Under the pieces are notes generated by a model. That model was not told the origin of the DNA. It did no database searches and saw nothing but the letters and a program-made list of their open reading frames with translations. From the NCBI GenBank assembly GCA_002171975.2, contig NHIO02000057.1:1-39983 (forward strand): a stretch of DNA of 39,983 bases, read 5' to 3'. Below are positions 1 to 7,232 of this stretch, piece after piece (within the stretch, counting starts at the first letter, position 1; each line of letters opens with the position of its first letter). Both the position numbers and the translations under genes were made by a program. This DNA is from Flavobacteriales bacterium TMED191 (GTDB taxonomy: Bacteria; Bacteroidota; Bacteroidia; Flavobacteriales; TMED113).

Positions 1-533
1 AAATTGAGTTAAATAATGAAAATGCATGCTTCACAGATATAATACTCCTAATTAACAGCTCCAATGAGTCCTTTAGTTGGGAGGGTTCCGGTGGAATAAT
101 TGGTGAACTTGATGAATTTGAATTATGTAATGCTGATTGGTGTATTGAATCATTTGCATATGATCCAAATTACAGTGAAATATATTTAAGCTTTATTAAC
201 GAAGGCACATATGTTTTAAATACATTTATTAATGAGTGTCCGGAACTGACTAACACAATTACATTCAATGTGGTAGAAAACTGTAGTTCTGCAAATTTAG
301 AAACACACCTCAATTTTCAGATGTTTTTAGATGCAAATAATAATTTAAATATTAATAATCTAGAGCAACCATCAAGCTTAGAAATTTACAATACTATTGG
401 AAAAAAATTGATAGAATCAAACATCAATAAAAAAAATAATCTTATCCAATTAAATCAGTATAGTAAAGGAATATATACTATTCAAATACATAATGAAAAC
501 TCCTCATTTAGTAAAAAAATCTATATTAATTGA
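1..533 (+). CDS. Secreted T9SS-sorted protein, 3' end only (5' truncated by window edge)
   Basis: The frame is open from base 3 to the TGA at 531-533, with no stop back to the edge, so this is the C-terminal ~176 residues of a larger gene; the GTG at 270 is internal. The last ~75 residues look like a type A T9SS sorting domain: a strand with LEIYNTIGKKL, then QYSKGIYTIQIHN and a final lysine-containing strand ending KKIYIN. Proteins of this kind are exported by Sec and then moved across the outer membrane by the type IX system. The upstream part (Cys residues, WCIESFAYDP) resembles repeated beta-sandwich surface domains, but I do not recognise the family. The stop overlaps the next gene's ATG by one base. 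Confidence 0.8.
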   Translation, partial: IELNNENACFTDIILLINSSNESFSWEGSGGIIGELDEFELCNADWCIESFAYDPNYSEIYLSFINEGTYVLNTFINECPELTNTITFNVVENCSSANLETHLNFQMFLDANNNLNINNLEQPSSLEIYNTIGKKLIESNINKKNNLIQLNQYSKGIYTIQIHNENSSFSKKIYIN

Positions 534-1432
534 TGAAAGAAAAAGTGTTAATCACTGGAGCAGGTGGATTAATAGCCAAAAATTTAGGCAAAATATTACT
601 TCATTCTGGATATAATATTTGCTTTTTAAGTTCTAATAAAAAAAATCTTAGTTCAAATACCTTTTACTGGAATTTTGAAGAAAAATATATTGATGAAAAT
701 GCTTTACACAATGTAGACCATATAATCCATTTAGCAGGATATAATATTGCCAGTAATTGGAACAAAAAAAATAAAAAATTAATGCGAGATAGTAGACTCA
801 AAACATCCGAGTTAATTTATAATAAGTTTGTAGACTTAAAAACTTATCCTAAAACATTTATTAGTGCCTCTGCCATGGGATATTATGGTTTTAACCAAAA
901 TGGGACAAAAAATGAAACAGAAAAACCCGGCACTGACTGGATGGCACAACTATGTGTTGATTGGGAAAGTTGCGCAGATCAATTTACTAAACTTGGATCT
1001 AATGTAATAAAACTAAGACTTCCTTTAGTACTAGATAAAAATGCTGAAATATTAAAAAAATCATTAATGAGCTTTTATTTTGGTTTTGGAGTAGTATTTG
1101 CAAATGGCCAACAAAAATTACCTTGGATTCATATTGAAGATGTTGTCCGTTTTATTGCCTTTGCATTAAAAAATAAAAAAATAAAAGGCGTCTATAATAT
1201 AGCAAGCAGAGATAATATATCTCATTATCAATTTATTGATATGATTAAAAAAGTAAAATATACATATTCCATGCTGATATATATGCCTCAATTACTTATA
1301 AAACTTATATTTTTTAAAAAACATGTTTTATTACTAAACAATATTTCTTTAGATACAAAAAAAATACAAAATGAGAATTTTGAACTAAAATATCCTACAA
1401 TAGAAAAAGCTATAACAAACTTACTATTATAG
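533..1432 (+). CDS. TIGR01777 family NAD(P)-dependent epimerase (YfcH/SDR39U1-like)
   Basis: 299 residues, an extended short-chain dehydrogenase. The N-terminal Rossmann motif is TGAGGLIAKNL; further on come HLAGYNIAS, the active-site region SASAMGYYG (Tyr in YYG) and the C-terminal WIHIEDVVRFIAFAL, in the order known for the YfcH family. Substrate unknown; relatives are annotated as epimerases by fold only. I use the ATG at 533, which overlaps the upstream TGA by one base (TGATG), rather than the in-frame TTG at 530, so it is probably translationally coupled to the T9SS gene before it. Its TAG at 1430-1432 directly abuts the stop of the convergent gene. The C-terminal half is Lys/Ile-rich but full length for the family. 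Confidence 0.88.
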   Translation: MKEKVLITGAGGLIAKNLGKILLHSGYNICFLSSNKKNLSSNTFYWNFEEKYIDENALHNVDHIIHLAGYNIASNWNKKNKKLMRDSRLKTSELIYNKFVDLKTYPKTFISASAMGYYGFNQNGTKNETEKPGTDWMAQLCVDWESCADQFTKLGSNVIKLRLPLVLDKNAEILKKSLMSFYFGFGVVFANGQQKLPWIHIEDVVRFIAFALKNKKIKGVYNIASRDNISHYQFIDMIKKVKYTYSMLIYMPQLLIKLIFFKKHVLLLNNISLDTKKIQNENFELKYPTIEKAITNLLL

Positions 1433-1909
1433 CTATTTATTTCTCCTAAATCCTATTTTTTTCTTTTTCACTTTATTTAATGAATTTTCAATTTCTTCAT
1501 GAGTTTGAGGGGAAATTCTAATTTCTACATCTAATGCCTTCGCCATCATATCGTGCCATTCTTGTTGTTGTTGAGAAAAGTAATTATCAGATCGAGCAAT
1601 GTTCCGGATGTCCATTAAAAAATATTCTCTCTGAGCTATGTTGAAATTAGGCTGTTGCTTTAAAAACTCAATCATTGAAAACATTACGCCTATTTGATCA
1701 TGAATAGTTTTTATATTTTCACGCCCCCATGCTATAGTTTCCAAAATCACCTGATTAAGCTTTTCCTTTTGGCTCCCAGACCATCTCAACATGAAATTTG
1801 TAATTATTTTTTTTTCTGAATTTGCAAGCCTACCATCAGTAGTAAATGCAAAACTCTGATAAATAAAAAATATACAATGTAAAGTGTTTAAATTTGTTTT
1901 TGTTTCCAT
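1433..1909 (-). CDS. Putative TerB-like helical protein (hypothetical)
   Basis: 158 residues, predicted mostly alpha-helical, no signal peptide or membrane segment. Residues ~20-45 contain a TTDGRLANSEKKIITNF stretch, reminiscent of the acidic DG.....E motif that starts TerB/DjlA-like domains (normally an [AD]DG...E..E pattern). That is the only family clue and it is weak; the second acidic motif of TerB is not obvious. The C-terminus is basic (KVKKKKIGFRRNK). Its TAG abuts the TAG of the convergent epimerase gene with no intergenic base. It lies 38 nt downstream of the acid phosphatase gene on the same strand, so the two may be cotranscribed. Function unknown. Confidence 0.7.
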   Translation of the reverse strand: METKTNLNTLHCIFFIYQSFAFTTDGRLANSEKKIITNFMLRWSGSQKEKLNQVILETIAWGRENIKTIHDQIGVMFSMIEFLKQQPNFNIAQREYFLMDIRNIARSDNYFSQQQQEWHDMMAKALDVEIRISPQTHEEIENSLNKVKKKKIGFRRNK

Positions 1910-1947
1910 ATGAGTGTTTTTAAATATTAACTAAAAAAATATTTTGA

Positions 1948-2613
1948 CTACCATTTTCCGTACATAGGATTAGGAAAAATAAATTTATTTACACCAAACT
2001 TGTAATTTTTGTCCTCAGGAAAATCCCCCATTGCATCACCAAAATAAGCAATAATTTTTTTTGCTCCATGTGCCTTCATTCTGTTCTTTCCTAAAAAAAC
2101 CTCATCCCTTCTATTAATCTTAGTATCATTTTTATCAAGCTTCAACAAAAAAATATCATCGCTAAAAAAAACCCCTAAATCTTTCATATTATTTTTTGTA
2201 GCCATTAAAGTAGTGTTATCTCTATTACTTAAAAAAATAATTTTAGCATCTTTAATTTTTTTATATCTTAAAATGAAGTCCTTGGATCCAGGCACTAATT
2301 TAGCTTCTTCTCGTTTAACCCATTTATTCCAACTTTTTGGATTATATTCTTCTGACTTATTAAATAAATTTATCTGATATTGTGAATTATCTAAAACTGT
2401 TTCATCTAAATCCATAATAATCACTGGCTCATCTAAAGAAGCAACTTTATTTCTTATTGAAATCCATGCATTAAAATAAATTTGTTCACATAAAGATTTA
2501 TATTCTGAAGATTGAGTCACCCATTGAACATCATTAGGCAACACTTTACTCTCTTGACTAATAGCAAAGAAGGAAATAATAATAAGTAGATACAAAACCC
2601 ATCTATTTTTCAT
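1948..2613 (-). CDS. Exported HAD-superfamily class B acid phosphatase (e(P4)-like)
   Basis: 221 residues. Residues 1-20 form a signal peptide (MKNR, then a hydrophobic run to FFAISQ). HAD motif I is DLDET (residues 68-72, nucleophile Asp68 and Asp70), motif II is FLSNRDN, and the C-terminal acidic motif is FGDAMGDF. This fits the subfamily IIIB acid phosphatases related to Haemophilus lipoprotein e(P4), which dephosphorylate nucleotides such as NMN in the periplasm. Unlike e(P4) there is no Cys near the signal-peptide end, so it is probably soluble periplasmic rather than a lipoprotein, and it is shorter than the usual ~250-280 residues. It starts 39 nt after tRNA-Val(GAC) on the same strand; no separate promoter was recognised. 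Confidence 0.82.
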   Translation of the reverse strand: MKNRWVLYLLIIISFFAISQESKVLPNDVQWVTQSSEYKSLCEQIYFNAWISIRNKVASLDEPVIIMDLDETVLDNSQYQINLFNKSEEYNPKSWNKWVKREEAKLVPGSKDFILRYKKIKDAKIIFLSNRDNTTLMATKNNMKDLGVFFSDDIFLLKLDKNDTKINRRDEVFLGKNRMKAHGAKKIIAYFGDAMGDFPEDKNYKFGVNKFIFPNPMYGKW

Positions 2614-2652
2614 AATAATATTTTTTATTTTTTTCTTGTTTAAATAATAAGT

Positions 2653-2726
2653 GGACCATACTGGATTCGAACCAGTGACTTCTACCCTGTCAAGGTAACA
2701 CTCTAAACCAACTGAGTTAATGGTCC
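2653..2726 (-). tRNA. tRNA-Val(GAC)
   Basis: Read on the minus strand it folds as a full 74-nt cloverleaf: acceptor GGACCAT/ATGGTCC, D-arm ACTC/GAGT, anticodon stem TTACC/GGTAG with loop TTGACAG (U33, anticodon GAC, codon GUC), and T-arm ACTGG-TTCGAAT-CCAGT. CCA is not encoded. The plus-strand spelling GTC at the anticodon could suggest Asp, but the T-arm position fixes the strand as minus, hence Val. It lies downstream of tRNA-Val(UAC) with a terminator-like hairpin in between. Confidence 0.95.
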
Positions 2727-2732
2727 TTAGTT

Positions 2733-2763
2733 AAAAAAAAATCCCTCTATTTAAAAGGGATTT
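2733..2763 (-). terminator. Terminator-like hairpin between the two valine tRNAs
   Basis: On the minus strand an 8-bp stem (AAATCCCT at 2763-2756 with AGGGATTT at 2746-2739, loop 9 nt) runs into nine consecutive T's (plus-strand A-run 2733-2741). This is a typical Rho-independent terminator for the upstream tRNA-Val(UAC). Odd placement: the next tRNA starts only 7 nt beyond the T-run. Confidence 0.7.
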
Positions 2764-2774
2764 ATTGTTTTAGT

Positions 2775-2848
2775 GGGCGATACTGGATTCGAACCAGTGA
2801 CCCCCTGCTTGTAAGGCAGGTGCTCTGAACCAACTGAGCTAATCGCCC
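2775..2848 (-). tRNA. tRNA-Val(UAC)
   Basis: Full 74-nt cloverleaf on the minus strand: acceptor GGGCGAT/ATCGCCC, D-arm GCTC/GAGC, anticodon stem CCTGC/GCAGG with loop CTTACAA (U33, anticodon UAC), T-arm ACTGG-TTCGAAT-CCAGT identical to the downstream tRNA-Val(GAC). CCA is not encoded. A TATATTTG box lies 13 nt upstream. Confidence 0.95.
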
Positions 2849-2860
2849 CAATAGAGAATG

Positions 2861-2868
2861 CAAATATA
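2861..2868 (-). promoter_or_regulatory. Probable -7 box (TATATTTG) of the tRNA-Val promoter
   Basis: Read on the minus strand, TATATTTG matches the Bacteroidetes -7 consensus TAnnTTTG exactly and sits 12 bases before the 5' end of tRNA-Val(UAC), just after the folC stop. No clear TTG -33 element is present ~20 nt upstream, so the call rests on one box and its position. Confidence 0.5.
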
Positions 2869-2876
2869 TAAATCTT

Positions 2877-4094
2877 TCATGCTTTATCTAAATATTTTAG
2901 AAAATCTGATACAACAAATGTACTTCCACAAATACAAATTAAGTCATTTTCATCTGTTTTACTTAGTAAATAATCATATGCCTCAAATGAAAAATCAAAT
3001 ACTTCGTAAGTTAAATTATATCGATCAAAATACTTTGAAAGCTTATTTGGGTCTAATATTCTTGAATTATAACTTCCAGTTAAATAATAAGTAAAGTTCG
3101 AAGGAAACAAGGAAATTATAGAATTAATATCCTTGTCATGAGAAAGACCTAATATAATGGAAGTTTTTTTATTCAATTTTAATAGCTGACCTACAACCAA
3201 TTTCATTGAATTATAATTATGAGCGATGTCACAAATAACCTTAGGTTTTTTATTTAATACTTGCCAACGTCCTAAAAGTCCAGTGTTCTTCACTACATTT
3301 AGTAAACCATTTACAATATTTACATCTGTAATATCATAAATAGGTCTCAGAATATCTACAGCACTTATACAGGTGTTAATATTTTTATTTTGATATTCTC
3401 CTTTTAAATCAGAATTATAATTATAATTAGATGAATAATATATTGGTGCATTTAATTTTTTTGCATTTTTCTCAATTATATATGAACATGAATTCTTTTC
3501 ACCTATCAAGATAGGAGTGTTCTTTTTGACTATACCAGCCTTTTCATTTGTTATTGACTCAAGGGAGTTTCCTAATAAATTAGTATGATCAATTGAAGTA
3601 TTCGTAATAATAGATAAAATTGGACAAATTACATTTGTCGCATCTAAACGTCCACCTAGACCCACCTCTATAATTGCAAAATCGACTTTTTCAGAAATAA
3701 AATAATCAAATGCCATAGCAACATTCATTTCAAAGAATGACATATGAATTTTTTCAAAGTATCTTTTATATTTATTTATAAAATCTTCCACAAATACTTT
3801 TGATATTTTAATGCCATCTATCCTAATTCTTTCTCTGAAGTCTAATATATGAGGAGAAGTAAATAAACCTACTTTATATCCTGATTGTTGTAATACGGAA
3901 CATAACATGTGTGCAACAGAGCCTTTACCATTTGTTCCTGCAATATGAATTGATTTAAATTGTGAAAGATCGAAGTTATGTTTATCAAAAAAAAATTTAA
4001 CATTATCAATATCTTCCTTGTATGCAGATTTACCTTTTTCCTGATAAGATGGGAGCTGGTTATAGATCCAATGTATCGCCTCATTAAAATTCAT
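2877..4094 (-). CDS. folC: Bifunctional folylpolyglutamate synthase / dihydrofolate synthase
   Basis: 405 residues, Mur-ligase fold. The ATP P-loop GTNGKGS is at residues 53-59, followed by the FTSPH motif; the central region has EVGLGGRLDATN; the C-terminal domain has ICDIAHN. FolC adds glutamate to dihydropteroate and to folates, using ATP, in the cytoplasm. I start at the ATG at 4094, whose A is shared with the TGA of the upstream tonB-like gene (TGATG, 1-nt overlap), rather than the in-frame TTG at 4097. It is the last gene of the dehydrogenase-nhaD-exbB-exbD-tonB-folC run. pabB at 16.7-18.0 kb is another folate gene in this window. Confidence 0.95.
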   Translation of the reverse strand: MNFNEAIHWIYNQLPSYQEKGKSAYKEDIDNVKFFFDKHNFDLSQFKSIHIAGTNGKGSVAHMLCSVLQQSGYKVGLFTSPHILDFRERIRIDGIKISKVFVEDFINKYKRYFEKIHMSFFEMNVAMAFDYFISEKVDFAIIEVGLGGRLDATNVICPILSIITNTSIDHTNLLGNSLESITNEKAGIVKKNTPILIGEKNSCSYIIEKNAKKLNAPIYYSSNYNYNSDLKGEYQNKNINTCISAVDILRPIYDITDVNIVNGLLNVVKNTGLLGRWQVLNKKPKVICDIAHNYNSMKLVVGQLLKLNKKTSIILGLSHDKDINSIISLFPSNFTYYLTGSYNSRILDPNKLSKYFDRYNLTYEVFDFSFEAYDYLLSKTDENDLICICGSTFVVSDFLKYLDKA

Positions 4095-4816
4095 CAATTT
4101 CGATAAAAATTATACGTTATTTGGCCGATTTGGATTTCAGGAGCATCATAGTAGGGTGTCCAAGTAGTGCTAAGAGCAGCAATTTTTGCTTCATTTAGTA
4201 GACATGATGCAGATTCAGTTGTTCCTCTAACTCCGGCCTCAGCCTTAATAGTTTTTCCTTGTCTATTCACCCAAACACGAACAACAATAGTTCCTGACTC
4301 ATCACAATTATATTGGGGTTTGATTTTGACTACAGCAAATCTATTGTCCGATAAGATGTAACCGTCATTCTTTTCGTTAATTTCTAAATTATCCACAATG
4401 ATTGTATCCTCCATATTTTCATTAAATAATTCTTGAGATGATTGAGGTTGATTTAATTTATCGAGAGCCTGTTCTAGCTCAAGACTAATATAAACCTCCT
4501 CCTTCGTTTCATTGTCTTGAAAAGTGACCGTATCTTCATCATTAGGTAGCACAGTGTCATCTTCTTTTTCTTTAATTAATTTTTCGACATTTTTCACCTG
4601 ATCAATTAATTCATTCTCTATTGATTGATTATCCTGAACAAGAGTTGTTTCTTGTATTTCATGTAGACTTTCGTATGGTAAATATTGAACCTCAATACCT
4701 TCAGGGGGTAAAATAAAATTCGATCCCATTGTAGAATAAATACATACAATAATAAATACTACATGAAACAACAAAGTTCCAAAAAAACCTAATCTTTTAT
4801 TTCTAGAATTAAACAT
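4094..4816 (-). CDS. TonB-family energy transducer
   Basis: 240 residues. A short cytoplasmic N-terminus is followed by one membrane anchor (residues ~11-30), an acidic linker rich in Glu, Asp, Gln and Thr (~45-160), and a C-terminal TonB-like domain (~165-240) with GTIVVRVWVNRQGKTIKA and two Cys residues (C173 and C203 by my count). It would couple the ExbB/ExbD proton channel to outer-membrane TonB-dependent receptors. The linker is acidic instead of the usual Pro/Lys-rich type. It starts 4 nt after the exbD stop and overlaps folC by 1 nt, so the four genes are surely one transcriptional unit. The paralogue's specific partner receptor cannot be told. Confidence 0.85.
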   Translation of the reverse strand: MFNSRNKRLGFFGTLLFHVVFIIVCIYSTMGSNFILPPEGIEVQYLPYESLHEIQETTLVQDNQSIENELIDQVKNVEKLIKEKEDDTVLPNDEDTVTFQDNETKEEVYISLELEQALDKLNQPQSSQELFNENMEDTIIVDNLEINEKNDGYILSDNRFAVVKIKPQYNCDESGTIVVRVWVNRQGKTIKAEAGVRGTTESASCLLNEAKIAALSTTWTPYYDAPEIQIGQITYNFYRN

Positions 4817-4820
4817 AGTA

Positions 4821-5210
4821 TTAATTAGGTTGTGTGGCTAAAACAATCTTAAAATTATTACGATATGCTACATCCATAACTTCTACGACATATTCTAAAG
4901 GAATAGTTTGTGCAGCTCTTAAAATGATTGTAGTATCATTTCCTTTCATATGTGTTTGAATTTTGGATTCTAAAAAAATTCTTTCAATGGATTCATTATT
5001 AATAAAGTATCTCAAATCTTCGGTAATTGAAATAGATATAGTTTGTTTTTTAAGGGGTTGAGCAGAACTTGAAGGCAACACAATGTCAAGAGCATTAGTT
5101 GTTACTAAAGTGGATGTCAACATAAAAAATATTAGCAATAAGAATACGATATCTGTCATTGAAGACATACTGAAATTGGGATTGATTTTATTTTCTGATT
5201 TTAAAAACAT
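4821..5210 (-). CDS. exbD: ExbD/TolR-family biopolymer transport protein
   Basis: 129 residues. One N-terminal membrane segment carries the conserved SMTDIVFLLLIFFML motif, whose Asp20 is the family's proton-relay residue. A periplasmic domain of ~85 residues follows, ending in a strand-helix pattern (VVEVMDVAYRNNFKIVLAT) typical of ExbD/TolR. It works with ExbB in the inner membrane to use the proton-motive force for TonB. Its ATG overlaps the exbB stop by one base (TAATG), and it is followed 4 nt later by the tonB-like gene. Only one exbD is present here, whereas some Bacteroidetes clusters carry two. Confidence 0.92.
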   Translation of the reverse strand: MFLKSENKINPNFSMSSMTDIVFLLLIFFMLTSTLVTTNALDIVLPSSSAQPLKKQTISISITEDLRYFINNESIERIFLESKIQTHMKGNDTTIILRAAQTIPLEYVVEVMDVAYRNNFKIVLATQPN

Positions 5211-5923
5211 TAATTATTCTTTTGATCATAAATTAAATCTAAAAACTCAATCACAGTAGATTCCATTTCAAATACTGCTTTAGAAATTTTTGATACTAAA
5301 TAATTATAACTTATATAGGCCATAATTCCAACAAATAATCCAGCAATAGTAGTTGTCATGGCAGTATAAATTCCTCTTGACAACATTTCAATATCTATTT
5401 GCCCACCTGAACTTGCCATCTCATAAAATGCAAGGACCATACCAATTACAGTTCCTAGAAACCCAATCATGGGGGCACTACCAGATATTGTACCTAATAT
5501 TGCTAAATTATTTTCTAATTTAGATAACTCTAATTTTCCTATATTATTTATTGAAACTGAAATATCTTCAAGTGACTTGTCAATTCTAACAATGCCCTTT
5601 TCTAAAATTCTAGCTATTGGAGTATCAGTATTTTGGCATAAATCAATCGCAGATGAATGCTTTCCATCATACAAAAAATCTTTAATTGAATTAAAAAAAT
5701 AATCATCTTTTTGTAATGCTTTTTTAATAGTAAAATATCTTTCTAAAAAGAGATAAATTGTTATAAAAGATAAAAGAAATAAAAATATAATGATAACCTG
5801 ACCAGCTACTCCACCTTGAAAAAACAAATCTATTACAGAAATATCATCTGTATAAATTCCTAAATCACTAGATTCTTGAATTAATAAGCTATCTAATTGA
5901 CAAAAATTAAAATAATAAAACAT
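5210..5923 (-). CDS. exbB: MotA/TolQ/ExbB-family proton channel protein
   Basis: 237 residues from the ATG at 5923 (MFYYFNF); the frame remains open further upstream to 5977 but that would run into nhaD. Three membrane segments are visible: GQVIIIFLFLLSFITIYLF, then the conserved MIGFLGTVIGMVLAF, then TTTIAGLFVGIMAYISY, in the order expected for ExbB. It forms the inner-membrane channel with ExbD. The gene starts 16 nt after the nhaD stop and overlaps exbD by one base, placing the energy-transduction module in one operon with an Na+/H+ antiporter. Confidence 0.93.
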   Translation of the reverse strand: MFYYFNFCQLDSLLIQESSDLGIYTDDISVIDLFFQGGVAGQVIIIFLFLLSFITIYLFLERYFTIKKALQKDDYFFNSIKDFLYDGKHSSAIDLCQNTDTPIARILEKGIVRIDKSLEDISVSINNIGKLELSKLENNLAILGTISGSAPMIGFLGTVIGMVLAFYEMASSGGQIDIEMLSRGIYTAMTTTIAGLFVGIMAYISYNYLVSKISKAVFEMESTVIEFLDLIYDQKNN

Positions 5924-5939
5924 AATAATTTGATTTAAT

Positions 5940-7232
5940 TTATAAAAACTGTAAAATGATATAGGCAAGAGCACCATAAATATAACCTATAAAAGCTAAA
6001 AATGATATCTTTTTTAAATACCACATAAAATCTATTTTTAAAATACCCATTACAGCTACACCTGCTGCAGATCCAATAATTAAAACACTTCCTCCTGTGC
6101 CCGCGCAATATGCTAAAAATTCCCAAAAAGTGCCATCCTGTGCAAAGGGACCTACTGAATCAATAGGGTACATACCCATAGCTGCTGCTACTAATGGAAC
6201 ATTATCTACAATAGCCGACATTAAACCTACAATTACATTAATAACGTAAATATTGCCAATTGTATTATTTAAATAATTAGCAAGGGAATTTAAAATACCT
6301 GCTGACTGTAAACAAGAAACTGCTAATAGAATTCCTAGAAAGAAAAAAATCGTAGGTGTTTCCACTTTCTTTAATACTCCTATTACAGTTAAGTTGGATT
6401 TTTCTTCTAGATTTTTTGACCTATGTAGTACTTCAGTTACAACCCACAGAACACCTAAACTAAGTAACATACCCATATAAGGAGGAAGATGTGTAACTGT
6501 TTTAAAAACAGGGACAAATAACAAACCTGCAACACCTAATGAAAAAACTAAATTTCGTTCAAATGAAGTTGTAAGATTTAATTGATTTTCAACAGAATTA
6601 TGATTTTTTGGTCTTATAATTTTTCCTTTAAGAGTAAATGATAAATAAATTAATGGAGCCAACATACAAATTAAACTAGGAATAAAAATTGAAGTTATAA
6701 TATTGAGTGCCGATACTTGGCCCCCGATCCATAACATAATTGTTGTAACATCACCGATAGGTGACCATGCTCCTCCGGCGTTACATGCTAATATAACCAT
6801 ACCTCCAAAAAACCAAATATCATCTTTACCCTTAATTATCTTAGGTAGTAAAGCTGCCATAACAATTGCTGTTGTAAGATTATCAAGCACTGCTGAAAAG
6901 AAAAAACTTAAAATCGATATAATCCATAACAGTTTAATTCTATCTGATGTTTTTATTTTATTTGTAATAATAGAAAATCCTTGATGAGAATCAACTAATT
7001 CAACTATTGTCATAGCACCTAGTAAAAAAAATAGAATTTCAGAAATATGAACTAAGTGATATTGTAACTCTTTTGAAATTTGATAATAACCCGAATCCGC
7101 ACACAAAACTAAAATAGTCCAACAAATAACCCCTGTCACAATTGCTGTTGCAGCCTTATCAATTTTAATAGGATGTTCAAAAGCAATACACAAATAGCCG
7201 AGAAAAAAAATTATAATCAATGTTGTAATCAC
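5940..7232 (-). CDS. nhaD: NhaD-type Na+/H+ antiporter
   Basis: 430 residues, very hydrophobic, about 11-13 membrane segments. It fits the NhaD group of the ion-transporter superfamily: the conserved SAVLDNLTTAIVM segment, GGMVILACNAGGAWSPIGDVTT, a second inverted half with SAIVDNVPLVAAAMGMY, and GTGGSVLIIGSAAGVAVMG near the end. NhaD exchanges Na+ for H+ across the inner membrane, as expected for a marine bacterium. The only sensible start is a GTG (7230-7232) that overlaps the TGA of the upstream dehydrogenase by four bases (GTGA), a sign of translational coupling; no Met codon occurs in the first ~75 residues. Confidence 0.92.
   Translation of the reverse strand: MITTLIIIFFLGYLCIAFEHPIKIDKAATAIVTGVICWTILVLCADSGYYQISKELQYHLVHISEILFFLLGAMTIVELVDSHQGFSIITNKIKTSDRIKLLWIISILSFFFSAVLDNLTTAIVMAALLPKIIKGKDDIWFFGGMVILACNAGGAWSPIGDVTTIMLWIGGQVSALNIITSIFIPSLICMLAPLIYLSFTLKGKIIRPKNHNSVENQLNLTTSFERNLVFSLGVAGLLFVPVFKTVTHLPPYMGMLLSLGVLWVVTEVLHRSKNLEEKSNLTVIGVLKKVETPTIFFFLGILLAVSCLQSAGILNSLANYLNNTIGNIYVINVIVGLMSAIVDNVPLVAAAMGMYPIDSVGPFAQDGTFWEFLAYCAGTGGSVLIIGSAAGVAVMGILKIDFMWYLKKISFLAFIGYIYGALAYIILQFL

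Noticed and set aside
1433..2613. Tellurite-resistance or phage-defence island suggested by a TerB-like protein
   Set aside because: The TerB resemblance is weak, and no other ter genes, mobile elements or defence genes are nearby.
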